Of a stretch of 17,301 bases of DNA, positions 5,298 to 13,570 are shown piece by piece (positions within the stretch are counted from its first letter, which is position 1; each line of letters begins with the position of its first letter). Origin of the DNA: Sulfurimonas sp. (GTDB lineage: Bacteria > Campylobacterota > Campylobacteria > Campylobacterales > Sulfurimonadaceae). The notes beneath the pieces were generated by a model. The model was not told the DNA's origin. It was given only the letters and a program-made list of their open reading frames with translations, and made no database searches. Both the position numbers and the translations under genes were made by a program. The DNA lies in assembly GCA_027083475.1 (NCBI GenBank), contig JALWON010000274.1:1-17301 (forward strand), in the 5' to 3' direction.

Positions 5298-6773
5298 TTG
5301 AAGAAGAAAGCAATTTTAGTGATTACAGATGGCATCGGTTACTCCCAAAAACAGGAATTTAATGCATTTTATAATGCACAAAAGCCGACATACGACAAAC
5401 TTTTTTCAACAGTACCACACTCGCTGATAGATACTTTTGGCTTAAGTGTTGGTTTACCAGAGGGGCAAATGGGGAACTCTGAAGTAGGACATATGAGTAT
5501 AGGCAGTGGACGTGTTTTATACCAAGATTTGGTGAAAATCTCTTTAGCACTCTCTGAAAACACTTTAGAAAAAAATGCAGTCTTACAAGAACTCTTAGAG
5601 AAATCAGAACGATTACACCTCATAGGACTACTGAGTGATGGCGGGGTTCATTCGCATATAGATCATTTTATGGGCATAGCAGATATTGCGGCAAAGCTTG
5701 GGAAAAAAGTCTTTCTTCATCTCATTAGTGATGGACGCGATGTCTCTCCAACCTCCGCCCAAAAGTATCTAAAACAAGTCCAAAAGCACTTAAAGGAAAA
5801 CGTAATCATTGCCTCATTATCAGGGCGTTTTTATGCTATGGATAGAGACAATCGTTGGGAGAGGATCAAACGAGGGTATGATGCCATAGTAAAAGCAACA
5901 CCCCAATCTGATTATGACCCCATAGCACATATTGGACACTCTTATGCACTTGGAGAAACAGATGAATTTATAGAACCTGTTGCATTTTCTGGGTACGAAG
6001 GGATGCAAGATGGCGACACTGTTTTAACTATTAACTTCAGAAGTGATCGGATGCGTGAGATGGTCACAGCATTAGGAGCCTCAGATTTTGATGCATTCTC
6101 ACGTCCAAACATCACACTGCACCTTGCAACAATCACCGAATATGACAAGAGCTTTCCCTACCCTGTGCTTTTTAAAAAAGATGCACCCAAAAACACACTC
6201 GCAGAGGTTATAGCAAACGCAGGCTTACGACAACTTCATACTGCTGAAACAGAAAAATATGCCCATGTAACTTTTTTCTTAAATGGTGGTATTGATGAAC
6301 CCTACAAAAACGAAACACGGGTACTCATTCCCTCCCCAAATGTAAAAACATACGACATGCAACCCCAAATGAGTTGTGAAGCAGTTGGAGAAGCAGTCTT
6401 AAATGCCATGGATGAGGCTTATGATTTTATAGTCGTCAATTTTGCAAATGGAGATATGGTAGGACACACTGGAGATTTTGAAGCAGCCAAACTTGCAGTC
6501 ACAGCAGTTGATGAGCAACTTGGAAAAATTTGGGAAAAAGCACAAGAGAAAGAGTATGCCTTTGTGCTTACCTCTGATCATGGAAATTGTGAAGAGATGA
6601 GAGACGATGCAGGCAATGTCCTCACCAATCATACCGTTGGTAAGGTATGGTGTTTTGTTGATGCCAAAGGAGTAGAACATGTTGAGAGTGGTGGCTTAAA
6701 CAACATCGCTCCAACAGTTCTACAACTCATGAATATAGAGATACCATCTGAGATGGATCATAGTTTAATTTAA
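5298..6773 (+). CDS. gpmI: 2,3-bisphosphoglycerate-independent phosphoglycerate mutase
   Basis: This cytoplasmic Mn-dependent enzyme interconverts 3- and 2-phosphoglycerate in glycolysis and gluconeogenesis. From the TTG at 5298 the protein has 491 residues, a little under the usual ~510. Motifs seen are the metal-site VITDGIG near the N-terminus, NSEVGH with the catalytic serine at about residue 61, DGGVHSH, SDGRDVSP, GRFYAMDRDNRWER, NFRSDRMRE and the C-terminal metal ligands TSDHGN and NHT. The frame is open upstream to another TTG at 5256. I prefer 5298 because homologues begin just before ILVITDG and a purine-rich GAGGAAAAG precedes it. It is followed 16 bases later by fabG, probably in one transcript. 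Confidence 0.97.
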   Translation: MKKKAILVITDGIGYSQKQEFNAFYNAQKPTYDKLFSTVPHSLIDTFGLSVGLPEGQMGNSEVGHMSIGSGRVLYQDLVKISLALSENTLEKNAVLQELLEKSERLHLIGLLSDGGVHSHIDHFMGIADIAAKLGKKVFLHLISDGRDVSPTSAQKYLKQVQKHLKENVIIASLSGRFYAMDRDNRWERIKRGYDAIVKATPQSDYDPIAHIGHSYALGETDEFIEPVAFSGYEGMQDGDTVLTINFRSDRMREMVTALGASDFDAFSRPNITLHLATITEYDKSFPYPVLFKKDAPKNTLAEVIANAGLRQLHTAETEKYAHVTFFLNGGIDEPYKNETRVLIPSPNVKTYDMQPQMSCEAVGEAVLNAMDEAYDFIVVNFANGDMVGHTGDFEAAKLAVTAVDEQLGKIWEKAQEKEYAFVLTSDHGNCEEMRDDAGNVLTNHTVGKVWCFVDAKGVEHVESGGLNNIAPTVLQLMNIEIPSEMDHSLI

Positions 6774-6789
6774 TGCAAGGGGATAAATT

Positions 6790-7536
6790 TTGAAATTTAG
6801 TGGAAAAAATGTTTTAGTAACAGGTTCAAGTCGTGGTATTGGTGCAGAGATTGCAAAAACTTTAGCAGGTTTTGGTTTAAAAGTATGGATTAACTACAGA
6901 AGTGGTGCAGTAGAGGCAGATGCAGTCAAAGAAGCCATAGAAGCAACAGGTGGAAGTGCAGCTGTGATTGGTTTTGATGTGAGTGATGAAGCGGCATTTA
7001 TAGATGCCATAAAAACAATCATTGCAAGTGATGGGGAGCTCGCTTACCTTGTCAATAACGCAGGTATTACCAATGATAAATTAGCACTGCGTATGAAAAC
7101 GGAAGATTTTATGTCTGTAATTAATGCCAACTTAACATCAACATTTATAGGGAGTCGTGAGTTTTTTAAAGCCGCACGCAAAAAGAAATTTGGTTCTGTT
7201 GTCAATATCGCTTCGATTGTCGGTGAAACAGGTAATGCAGGGCAGACAAACTATACAGCCAGCAAGGGAGGTGTGATTGCAATGACAAAATCTTTTGCAC
7301 TTGAAGCTGCGACAAGTGGTATCCGCTACAACAGTCTCACACCTGGATTTATTGCAACAGAGATGACAGAAGTTTTAAGCGATGAAGTCAAAGAGGGTAT
7401 CAATGCAAAAATACCAATGAATAGAATGGGTGAAGCGCGTGAAATTGCTGAAGCGACAGCATTTTTACTCTCAGATCATGCGAGCTACATCACAGGAGAG
7501 ACACTCAAAGTAAACGGTGGCATGAATATGGCATAA
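6790..7536 (+). CDS. fabG: 3-oxoacyl-[acyl-carrier-protein] reductase FabG
   Basis: FabG performs the NADPH-dependent reduction of 3-ketoacyl-ACP in fatty-acid elongation. The 248-residue short-chain dehydrogenase has the cofactor motif TGSSRGIG (11-18), NNAG (89-92), catalytic Ser142, and YxxxK at Tyr155/Lys159, plus the family ending VNGGMNM. The TTG start is supported by AAGGGGA six bases upstream and the usual beginning at MKFSGKNVLVTG. It stands between gpmI and acpP, as part of the fabG-acpP-fabF-accA lipid cluster, which fixes the specific function over other short-chain dehydrogenases. Confidence 0.96.
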   Translation: MKFSGKNVLVTGSSRGIGAEIAKTLAGFGLKVWINYRSGAVEADAVKEAIEATGGSAAVIGFDVSDEAAFIDAIKTIIASDGELAYLVNNAGITNDKLALRMKTEDFMSVINANLTSTFIGSREFFKAARKKKFGSVVNIASIVGETGNAGQTNYTASKGGVIAMTKSFALEAATSGIRYNSLTPGFIATEMTEVLSDEVKEGINAKIPMNRMGEAREIAEATAFLLSDHASYITGETLKVNGGMNMA

Positions 7537-7572
7537 ATCTTTTTGATTTTTTTAAATTAATTAAGATAAGTA

Positions 7573-7609
7573 TGTTATAATTTCAGGATTTTAAACTTAA
7601 ACACAGGAG
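7573..7609 (+). promoter_or_regulatory. acpP promoter (extended -10) and ribosome binding site
   Basis: TGTTATAAT at 7573-7581 is an extended -10 box, and AGGAG at 7605-7609 sits five bases before the acpP ATG. Both are close to consensus, as expected for an abundantly made protein. Confidence 0.65.
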
Positions 7610-7614
7610 CTATA

Positions 7615-7842
7615 ATGGCACTAATTGATGATATTAAAGAAGTAGTTGTAGAACAGTTAAGCGTAAGCGCTGATGAAGTAAAAGAAGATGCGAAATTCGT
7701 AGAAGATTTAGGTGCTGATAGCCTAGATGTTGTTGAATTAGTAATGGCTCTTGAAGAAAAATTCGACATCGAAATTCCAGATGACGAAGCGGAAAAAATC
7801 GCTACTGTAGCGGATGTAGTTGCTTACGTAGAAAGCAAATAG
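7615..7842 (+). CDS. acpP: Acyl carrier protein
   Basis: ACP carries growing fatty-acyl chains on a phosphopantetheine arm. The 75-residue acidic helical protein has the modification motif DSLDVVEL, with the attachment serine at position 36, and the normal beginning and end for the family. It has its own promoter and a strong Shine-Dalgarno, and its mRNA probably ends in part at the terminator at 7861-7896, so it can be made at higher levels than its neighbours. fabG lies upstream and fabF downstream. Confidence 0.98.
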   Translation: MALIDDIKEVVVEQLSVSADEVKEDAKFVEDLGADSLDVVELVMALEEKFDIEIPDDEAEKIATVADVVAYVESK

Positions 7843-7860
7843 TTCTAAGACACATGTTAT

Positions 7861-7896
7861 TTTAGAAGGGCTTTTGAAGCCACTTCTAAATTTTTT
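7861..7896 (+). terminator. Intrinsic terminator or attenuator after acpP
   Basis: TTTAGAAG pairs with CTTCTAAA (8 bp), with an inner GGC/GCC stem, one bulged A and a seven-base loop, followed directly by six Ts. It lies 18 bases after the acpP stop and before fabF, so it may release most acpP transcripts and let some continue into fabF-accA. Confidence 0.75.
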
Positions 7897-7943
7897 AAAT
7901 ACTTTTAATAGTCAATACATTTTGTTGATTTTTAAAAGTATTT
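7897..7943. repeat. AT-rich long hairpin in the fabF leader
   Basis: AAATACTTTTAA (7897-7908) is the exact inverse of TTAAAAGTATTT (7932-7943). An inner TCAA/TTGA pair sits inside a 3-by-3 internal loop. It follows the acpP terminator directly and ends about 14 bases before the fabF ribosome site. It is perfectly palindromic but very AT-rich, so it could be an operator-like site, an RNA leader hairpin, or a second weak terminator. Confidence 0.45.
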
Positions 7944-7965
7944 TATATTTTATTATGGAGATATG

Positions 7966-9186
7966 ATGAGAAGAGTAGTAGTAACTGGTATAGGAATGAT
8001 AAACTCAGTAGGAAACGATAAAGAGAGTGCTTTTAAAGCAATTTGTGATGGTGAGTGTGGGATAGACACTATTACCATTTTTGATCCAGAAAAATATGGT
8101 GTAAAAATTGCAGGTGAAGTCAAAAACTTTGACCCTGCTACGGTAATGCCTCCAAAAGAAGTAAAAAAAGCAGATAGATTCATCCATCTTGGTCTGAAGG
8201 CGGCACAAGAAGCAATGGCAGATGCAAACTTTGGCGATGCAGCAATTGATTATGAGCGATTCGGTGTGAGTGCTGCTTCTGGGATTGGTGGACTTCCTTC
8301 TATAGAAAAAAATTCTGTTATTATTGAAACTCGTGGTCCTCGAAGAATTTCTCCATTTTTTATTCCTGGTGCATTAGTCAATATGCTTGGTGGTTTCGTT
8401 TCTATTGAGCATGGGACAAAGGGTCCAAATACATCAAGTGTAACCGCTTGTGCTGCTGGAACACATGCTATTAGTGATGCAACAAAAACAATTATGTGTA
8501 ATGGTGCAGACAGAATGTTAGTTGTCTCTGCAGAATCAGCTATCACAGGTGCTGGAATTGGTGGATTTGCTGCCATGAAAGCACTCTCAACACGTAATGA
8601 TGATCCAAAAACATCTTCTCGCCCTTTTGATGCAGACCGTGATGGCTTTGTTATGGGTGAAGGTGCAGCAGCACTTGTCCTTGAAGAGTATGAAGCAGCT
8701 GTGGCTCGTGGTGCAACAATCTACGGCGAAATCGCAGGCTTTGGTGAAAGTGGTGATGCAAGTCACATTACAACACCAAGTTTAGATGGTCCACTGCGTG
8801 CAATGCAAGCGGCCTACAAAATGGCGGGGGAGCCAAAGCTTGATTATGTGAATGCACATGGTACAAGTACCGCTATTAATGACAAGAATGAGACAATTGC
8901 TCTGAAAAATCTCCTTGGAGGGAAAGAAAACTGTCCTCCAATGAGTTCTATCAAAGGGCAACTTGGACACTGTTTAGGTGCTGCTGGTGGTATTGAAGCA
9001 GTGACTTGTTTAATGGCTATGCGTGATGGTATCATTCCTCCAACAATCAACTATACAACTCCAGATGAAAATTGTGATTTAGATTATGTCACAGAGGGTG
9101 CAAGAAAAGCCGAGCTCAATTATGTTATGAGTAACTCATTTGGTTTTGGTGGTACAAACGGCGTTATAATTTTCAAAAAAATCTAA
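7966..9186 (+). CDS. fabF: 3-oxoacyl-[acyl-carrier-protein] synthase II FabF
   Basis: FabF is the condensing enzyme that extends acyl-ACP with malonyl-ACP. From the second of two adjacent ATGs (7966), which sits five bases after GGAG, the protein has 406 residues; the first ATG (7963) is only two bases away from that site. The catalytic triad is present: Cys162 in SSVTACAAGTHAI, His298 in NAHGTSTAINDKNE and His335 in GQLGHCLGAAGG. The glycine-rich C-terminal NSFGFGGTN is also present. It follows acpP, and accA follows 16 bases after its stop, as in other members of the group. Confidence 0.97.
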   Translation: MRRVVVTGIGMINSVGNDKESAFKAICDGECGIDTITIFDPEKYGVKIAGEVKNFDPATVMPPKEVKKADRFIHLGLKAAQEAMADANFGDAAIDYERFGVSAASGIGGLPSIEKNSVIIETRGPRRISPFFIPGALVNMLGGFVSIEHGTKGPNTSSVTACAAGTHAISDATKTIMCNGADRMLVVSAESAITGAGIGGFAAMKALSTRNDDPKTSSRPFDADRDGFVMGEGAAALVLEEYEAAVARGATIYGEIAGFGESGDASHITTPSLDGPLRAMQAAYKMAGEPKLDYVNAHGTSTAINDKNETIALKNLLGGKENCPPMSSIKGQLGHCLGAAGGIEAVTCLMAMRDGIIPPTINYTTPDENCDLDYVTEGARKAELNYVMSNSFGFGGTNGVIIFKKI

Positions 9187-9202
9187 GAGATAAGGATTTA
9201 CA

Positions 9203-10141
9203 TTGGCAACTTACTTAGACTTTGAATATAAAATAAAATTTATTCAAGAAGATATTATTTCAGCACAAGTTCGCCATGACGAAGGTGCCGTAAAAAAACT
9301 CGAAGCAAATCTTGACAAAGAAGTAGGAAAAATCTATGGAAATCTAACAGATTTTCAAAAATTACAACTTGCACGTCATTTAGATAGACCCTATGCACTT
9401 GACTATATAAACCTCATCATGCATGACAAGTATGAAATTCATGGAGATAGACATTTTCATGATGATGCCGCTATTCTTTGTTATATGGGCTATATTGGCG
9501 ATGAAAAAGTCATGGTCATTGGTGAGCAAAAGGGTCGTGGTACAAAAAACAAACTCAAACGCAACTTTGGTATGCCCCATCCTGAGGGCTACAGAAAAGC
9601 ACTTCGTGCTGCCAAATTAGCTGAGAAATTCAACATTCCTATTGTTATGCTTGTGGATACTCCGGGTGCCTATCCTGGGATTGGAGCGGAAGAGAGAAAT
9701 CAGAGTGAGGCAATTGCGAGAAACTTACTTGAGTTTGCAGAACTTAAAGTGCCTACTATCTCTATAGTTATCGGAGAAGGTGGTTCTGGTGGTGCTTTAG
9801 CTATTGGCGTTGCTGACAAGTTTGCGATGATGCGTTACTCCATCTTTAGTGTTATCTCTCCTGAGGGGTGTGCTGCTATTTTATGGAATGATCCGAAAAA
9901 AGTAGAAACTGCAACCAATGCACTCAAAATCACAAGTAGCGATTTACTTGAGTTAAAACTCATTGATGATGTTTTAGATGAACCACTCATTGGTGCACAT
10001 CGAGATAAAGAGCGTGCAGCAGAAGTCATCAAAGAGTACTGTCTCAGTAGTATTGCAAGCCTGCGTCTCTTAAGCGAAGAGACAAGAATGCAAGCACGCT
10101 ATGATAAACTGACTGAACCTGGAGCATTCTCAGAAGAATAA
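9203..10141 (+). CDS. accA: Acetyl-CoA carboxylase carboxyltransferase subunit alpha
   Basis: With AccD this subunit transfers carboxyl from biotin to acetyl-CoA, making malonyl-CoA for FabF and the rest of the pathway. The 312-residue protein has HGDR (80-83), GEQKGR (107-112), the DTPGAYPGIGAEERNQSEAI stretch (152-171) and GEGGSGGALA (191-200), all typical of the crotonase-like fold. The TTG start has AAGGA six bases upstream and gives the usual N-terminus. Length is normal for the family. Its last 43 bases overlap the 3' end of the convergent exonuclease gene. I see no strong terminator; a weak AGGC...GCCT plus T-run at 10153-10171 lies inside the opposing gene. Confidence 0.97.
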   Translation: MATYLDFEYKIKFIQEDIISAQVRHDEGAVKKLEANLDKEVGKIYGNLTDFQKLQLARHLDRPYALDYINLIMHDKYEIHGDRHFHDDAAILCYMGYIGDEKVMVIGEQKGRGTKNKLKRNFGMPHPEGYRKALRAAKLAEKFNIPIVMLVDTPGAYPGIGAEERNQSEAIARNLLEFAELKVPTISIVIGEGGSGGALAIGVADKFAMMRYSIFSVISPEGCAAILWNDPKKVETATNALKITSSDLLELKLIDDVLDEPLIGAHRDKERAAEVIKEYCLSSIASLRLLSEETRMQARYDKLTEPGAFSEE

Positions 10142-10914
10142 GGGTCAAATTTAGGCCGCTTGAGCCTTTTTGCCTCTTTTGAGAAACGAATCAAATCTTC
10201 TACATTATTTAAATTCTCATTACAATTTTTTAAAGACAACAAAAAAAGTGCATATGTTGTGACGACATCACTCATTGCCCGATGATGTGTTGCATCTGGG
10301 TTGAGATGGAGTGTTTTATCGAGATAGGCTAGAGAGTACTTGTAAGAAACTATCGTACGTTCTGCTAAAGCAAGTGAGCATAAACTTCTGTTGAGTAATG
10401 GTTCTAGACCTACTTTTTGCATATTTAAAGAGATAAAATTATAATCAAACTTTACATCATGTGCGACAAAAACGCCATCCCCTAAAAAAAGTTTAAACTC
10501 CATCATCACTGTTTTAAGATCAGGTGAGTCCTGTGTCATCTCCGCCGTAATTCCTGTAAGTTCGGAAATGATGGGGTTAATCTCTTTGGTATAGACCAAA
10601 GACTCATAAGTATCGATAATTTTTCCATTTTTTATCTTGAGTGCAGCAATCTCTATAATCTGATGCTTCTCTATTTTGGAGCCATTGGCTTCAATGTCAA
10701 CTATACAAAATTCTGCTTCATTAAGCTTTAAAAACTTGGTATTGAAATAGTAACGACCCTGCTTACGCACAATATGCAGCCCCTGTGCATAGGTGAGTTC
10801 TAAAAAGAAATCAAGACTTTGTGTGATTTGATTTTTCAATTCAACAAGAGGTAAACCTCTTGAAGCAAGTTTTGCAATGCTTTTTTTATTGAGTGGAAAA
10901 TTCTTAGTGAGCAT
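10099..10914 (-). CDS. DnaQ-like DEDDh 3'-5' exonuclease
   Basis: A 271-residue protein with the four-motif DEDDh exonuclease fold related to the DNA polymerase III epsilon subunit. The catalytic residues are visible: Asp73 and Glu75 in FCIVDIEANG (ExoI), Asp157 in HDVKFDYNF (ExoII), and His211 with Asp216 in HHRAMSD (ExoIII). Residues 1-65 precede the nuclease domain and are not part of it. Residues 230-271 form a basic, polar tail that lies partly over the 3' end of accA. It starts inside the end of trpF (11-nt overlap). It may be the proofreading subunit or a separate nuclease; genes near rpe in Campylobacter and Helicobacter are often named dnaQ. Confidence 0.85.
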   Translation of the reverse strand: MLTKNFPLNKKSIAKLASRGLPLVELKNQITQSLDFFLELTYAQGLHIVRKQGRYYFNTKFLKLNEAEFCIVDIEANGSKIEKHQIIEIAALKIKNGKIIDTYESLVYTKEINPIISELTGITAEMTQDSPDLKTVMMEFKLFLGDGVFVAHDVKFDYNFISLNMQKVGLEPLLNRSLCSLALAERTIVSYKYSLAYLDKTLHLNPDATHHRAMSDVVTTYALFLLSLKNCNENLNNVEDLIRFSKEAKRLKRPKFDPYSSENAPGSVSLS

Positions 10915-11488
10915 TACGAATAAAGTTTTTTACTTTTGTTGCATCTTTCACACCATAACTTGCTTCAACACCACTACTGACATCCACACCATAAAAACCA
11001 TATGCTTGCAATGAAGCAACATTTTCGCTATCTAGTCCACCTGCTAGAATTATCTTCGAACAATCAACACCTTCAAACCACTCAAGATTGATGCGTTTAC
11101 CAGCCCCGCCATAGGCTTCACAATAAGCATCCACAAGTCGGTATTCATGCTCAAAGCGTAAAATATCCTCTGCCGATTTAGCTCGTATAACTTTGATATG
11201 TGGTATTTGTAAACTTTGGTACAACTCCTCTGATGCTTCAAAATGGAGCTGTGCAAGTGTCGCACCCACACTTTGACAAATGGTATCAATTGTGTCTGCA
11301 TCTTCATTCACAAAAAGAGCCACTTTTTCAACAAAAGGTGGAAGTTTTTCAATCATTGCTTTGGCTTGCTTGGGTGTAACATAACGAGGAGATTTGTCAT
11401 AAAATACAAATCCAAGTGCATCAGCTCCCGCATCTATGGCAAGCATAGCATCCTCATAAGAGGTAATGCCGCATATTTTTGTTCTCAT
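10904..11488 (-). CDS. trpF: Phosphoribosylanthranilate isomerase
   Basis: TrpF catalyses the third committed step of tryptophan synthesis, an Amadori rearrangement of phosphoribosylanthranilate. The 194-residue TIM barrel has the catalytic Cys6 in KICGIT and Asp120 in LVDAY, followed by the YGGAGKRIN segment. The phosphate-binding LAGGL and VDVSSGVE close the barrel. Length is normal. Its ATG overlaps the rpe stop (ATGA) and its end overlaps the exonuclease start, so all three are cotranslated. No other trp genes are in the window. Confidence 0.95.
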   Translation of the reverse strand: MRTKICGITSYEDAMLAIDAGADALGFVFYDKSPRYVTPKQAKAMIEKLPPFVEKVALFVNEDADTIDTICQSVGATLAQLHFEASEELYQSLQIPHIKVIRAKSAEDILRFEHEYRLVDAYCEAYGGAGKRINLEWFEGVDCSKIILAGGLDSENVASLQAYGFYGVDVSSGVEASYGVKDATKVKNFIRNAH

Positions 11489-12129
11489 ATTTGTAAATTT
11501 TGTATTGCTTTTTGGCGGTTTTCATGTTTAAAAACATAACTCCCTGCAACCACAACATCCACACCTACATCTTTAAGCGATTGAATGTTAGCATCGCTCA
11601 CTCCCCCATCTACTTCTATAAGACAGTTTGGATTGAGTTTTTTGCGCATTGCATGCAATCGAGCTGCCTTTGGCAGTACACTCTCAATAAAACTCTGTCC
11701 TCCAAAACCAGGATTAACACTCATCAAAAGTACCATATCTAAATCTTGAAGTAAAAATTCAACAGCTTCTGGTGGAGTGTGCGGGTTGAGTACAATTGCC
11801 GGTTTTATCCCTAAGGAGCGAATTTTTTGTATCAAACGGTGTGGATGTTTCTCCTCTTCTATATGAAAAGAGATGTATTCAGGTTGCAATGGTGCAAAAA
11901 GTTCTACAAAAAAGGTATTGTTTTGCACCATCAAATGAATATCTAAAGGCTTTGTCGCACACTTTGCAACCGCAGAAACGACAACAGGTCCAATTGTAAG
12001 ATTAGGTACAAAATGACCATCCATGACATCAACATGCACCAAATCACAATTGGCATTACATATCTCTTCTACATCTTTTTGCAAGTTTCCAAAATCGGCA
12101 GAGAGGATACTCGGAGCTACTTTCATCAT
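11485..12129 (-). CDS. rpe: Ribulose-phosphate 3-epimerase
   Basis: Rpe interconverts ribulose 5-phosphate and xylulose 5-phosphate in the pentose phosphate pathway. The 214-residue TIM barrel has APSILSADF, HVDVMDGHFVPN, DIHLMV, MSVNPGFGGQ, EVDGGV and AGSYVF. The metal ligands His32, Asp34, His65 and Asp174 are present. Two ATGs are in tandem; the first has AAGG eight bases upstream. A TATAAT lies at 12153-12158, so it can be expressed apart from the signalling genes upstream. Confidence 0.97.
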   Translation of the reverse strand: MMKVAPSILSADFGNLQKDVEEICNANCDLVHVDVMDGHFVPNLTIGPVVVSAVAKCATKPLDIHLMVQNNTFFVELFAPLQPEYISFHIEEEKHPHRLIQKIRSLGIKPAIVLNPHTPPEAVEFLLQDLDMVLLMSVNPGFGGQSFIESVLPKAARLHAMRKKLNPNCLIEVDGGVSDANIQSLKDVGVDVVVAGSYVFKHENRQKAIQNLQI

Positions 12130-12152
12130 TCTAAAAGCCTTATTTTTTTGAA

Positions 12153-12158
12153 ATTATA
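12153..12158 (-). promoter_or_regulatory. Possible rpe promoter -10 box
   Basis: The minus strand reads TTTATAATTTC with TATAAT at 12158-12153, in the 43-base gap between the CheX-like gene and rpe. No -35 is recognisable. It lies just after the stop codon of the upstream gene. Confidence 0.45.
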
Positions 12159-12172
12159 AACGAAAAATACTT

Positions 12173-13570
12173 TTATCTTGTTAAGAAGAAAAGGAACTTG
12201 TCATTATCAAAGGAGAGATCAACTTGCACACCCTTTTTATCGCCGACTACATCTAAAAGTGAATTGACATTATCGTAGGTTCTTGGAAGGGTTATATTGA
12301 CGCTGATTTCTGCTTCAAAGAGTAAAGATTTTATTTTTCCACCGACAATATTGACAAGTTCAGCAAGTGTATCAAGCACCAATTCAGTATCTTCTGTCGC
12401 TTCCCCAATAAGCAGTTCAGAAGCTTTTTTTGCAATATCAAAAGGAAATACTAAAATCACCATTCCATCAATATCACCATAAAAACCGATGGAACTTGCT
12501 ATTTTATCTTCAAGTTTTCCACTGATTGTGATTTGATCTACTTTTGCAGCATTTTTAATCGCTTGAGAGTTTGTCATCATCTCAATGGTATTGACCGTTG
12601 CTTCTATAAAATTTGGGAGTTCTGTGACTATCTCTTTGTTAATCACTCTTTTGTTCGCCACAGAAGAAGCACTCCCTCCCCCTAAATCTTTAAGCAATTC
12701 TTTATTTTGCAAAATATCATCCATCTGCTCAAAAAACATAATTCCTGAATCTTCCAAGGTCTCTTTAAAACTCACCGGTATTTTTTCAAATGTCATTCCC
12801 ACAAAACAGATGGTTGCATTATACTCAGCCCCTGAAGAAGCAAGTTTTGAGAAAAAATTAAGCGCATGCACATTCATGCTTACGACCTTGTAGGCATCAA
12901 AAATAAAGAGTCGGAAACCAACATTTAAAGAGTTATTATGATAAGAAATATTAAAAGTATTGCCTATTTCTGCATCTAAAAAAGAGGAGACTGTATAGAT
13001 GATGGCATTGCCTGTAACACGCGTTGCAACACTCTGCCCCATCTGTCCCAAATAGGTATCTTCAATGATAACATCATAACTCTCTCTATTTTTCGACTTC
13101 TCTTTAAACTCCTCTTGCGTTTGTGCAATCACTGGGTTATGCCCATTATCATGCAGTTCAATTGCCATCGCAGCAGATTGTGATTTATCTTGACTAAAAA
13201 GCAGGACATTTTTGTTTTTATTTTTATAACTTGCACTAAAAAGAGCAGCAATTTCTTGTGATTTAAAAAGTGAAAAATTTAAATCATTTTTATAAAATTT
13301 ATTGATTGCTGTAAATTTTTTGTAATCATAATCGCAAAATCCTACAGTTATATGCTGTTTATTGCGTACCTTTGTAAAGAGTTTGACAAAAGCATCTAAA
13401 CCATTGCGATTAAAAAAAACCACTTTTTTTAAAGAAACAAGCACCATTTCAGCATTGATTTTTGTTGTAGCTTCTACATCTTCTAGGGTTAATAGACTAT
13501 TGGCACTATTGCCATCTAAAAAACCTTGCGGGGTAAAAATACCGATGCCATTTTTTACAACTGCTCTCAT
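12173..13570 (-). CDS. Multidomain chemotaxis phosphatase-like protein: STAS-like, receiver-like, STAS-like, CheX
   Basis: The 465-residue protein ends in a CheX-type phosphatase domain (about 320-440). It has the family's Asp400-x3-Glu404-x2-Asn407-x21-Pro429 pattern, the acidic and asparagine residues that dephosphorylate CheY-P. Residues about 1-110 look STAS-like, with alternating strands and helices. Residues 120-200 look like a receiver: NVLLFSQ aligns with the first strand, YDVIIED places Asp171 at the phosphoacceptor site and IIYTVSS has the threonine. The usual acidic pair near the first strand is missing (SQ). Residues about 205-290 resemble the first STAS-like part, suggesting an internal repeat. 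The stop of the HDOD gene overlaps its start (ATGA). The CheX call is firm; the N-terminal assignments are my reading of weak similarity. Its role is probably in CheY-P or receiver signalling. Confidence 0.75.
   Translation of the reverse strand: MRAVVKNGIGIFTPQGFLDGNSANSLLTLEDVEATTKINAEMVLVSLKKVVFFNRNGLDAFVKLFTKVRNKQHITVGFCDYDYKKFTAINKFYKNDLNFSLFKSQEIAALFSASYKNKNKNVLLFSQDKSQSAAMAIELHDNGHNPVIAQTQEEFKEKSKNRESYDVIIEDTYLGQMGQSVATRVTGNAIIYTVSSFLDAEIGNTFNISYHNNSLNVGFRLFIFDAYKVVSMNVHALNFFSKLASSGAEYNATICFVGMTFEKIPVSFKETLEDSGIMFFEQMDDILQNKELLKDLGGGSASSVANKRVINKEIVTELPNFIEATVNTIEMMTNSQAIKNAAKVDQITISGKLEDKIASSIGFYGDIDGMVILVFPFDIAKKASELLIGEATEDTELVLDTLAELVNIVGGKIKSLLFEAEISVNITLPRTYDNVNSLLDVVGDKKGVQVDLSFDNDKFLFFLTR

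Noticed and set aside
10153..10171. Possible accA terminator (AGGC...GCCT plus T-run)
   Set aside because: The stem has only four pairs and lies within the exonuclease coding sequence, so it is too weak to list as a feature.
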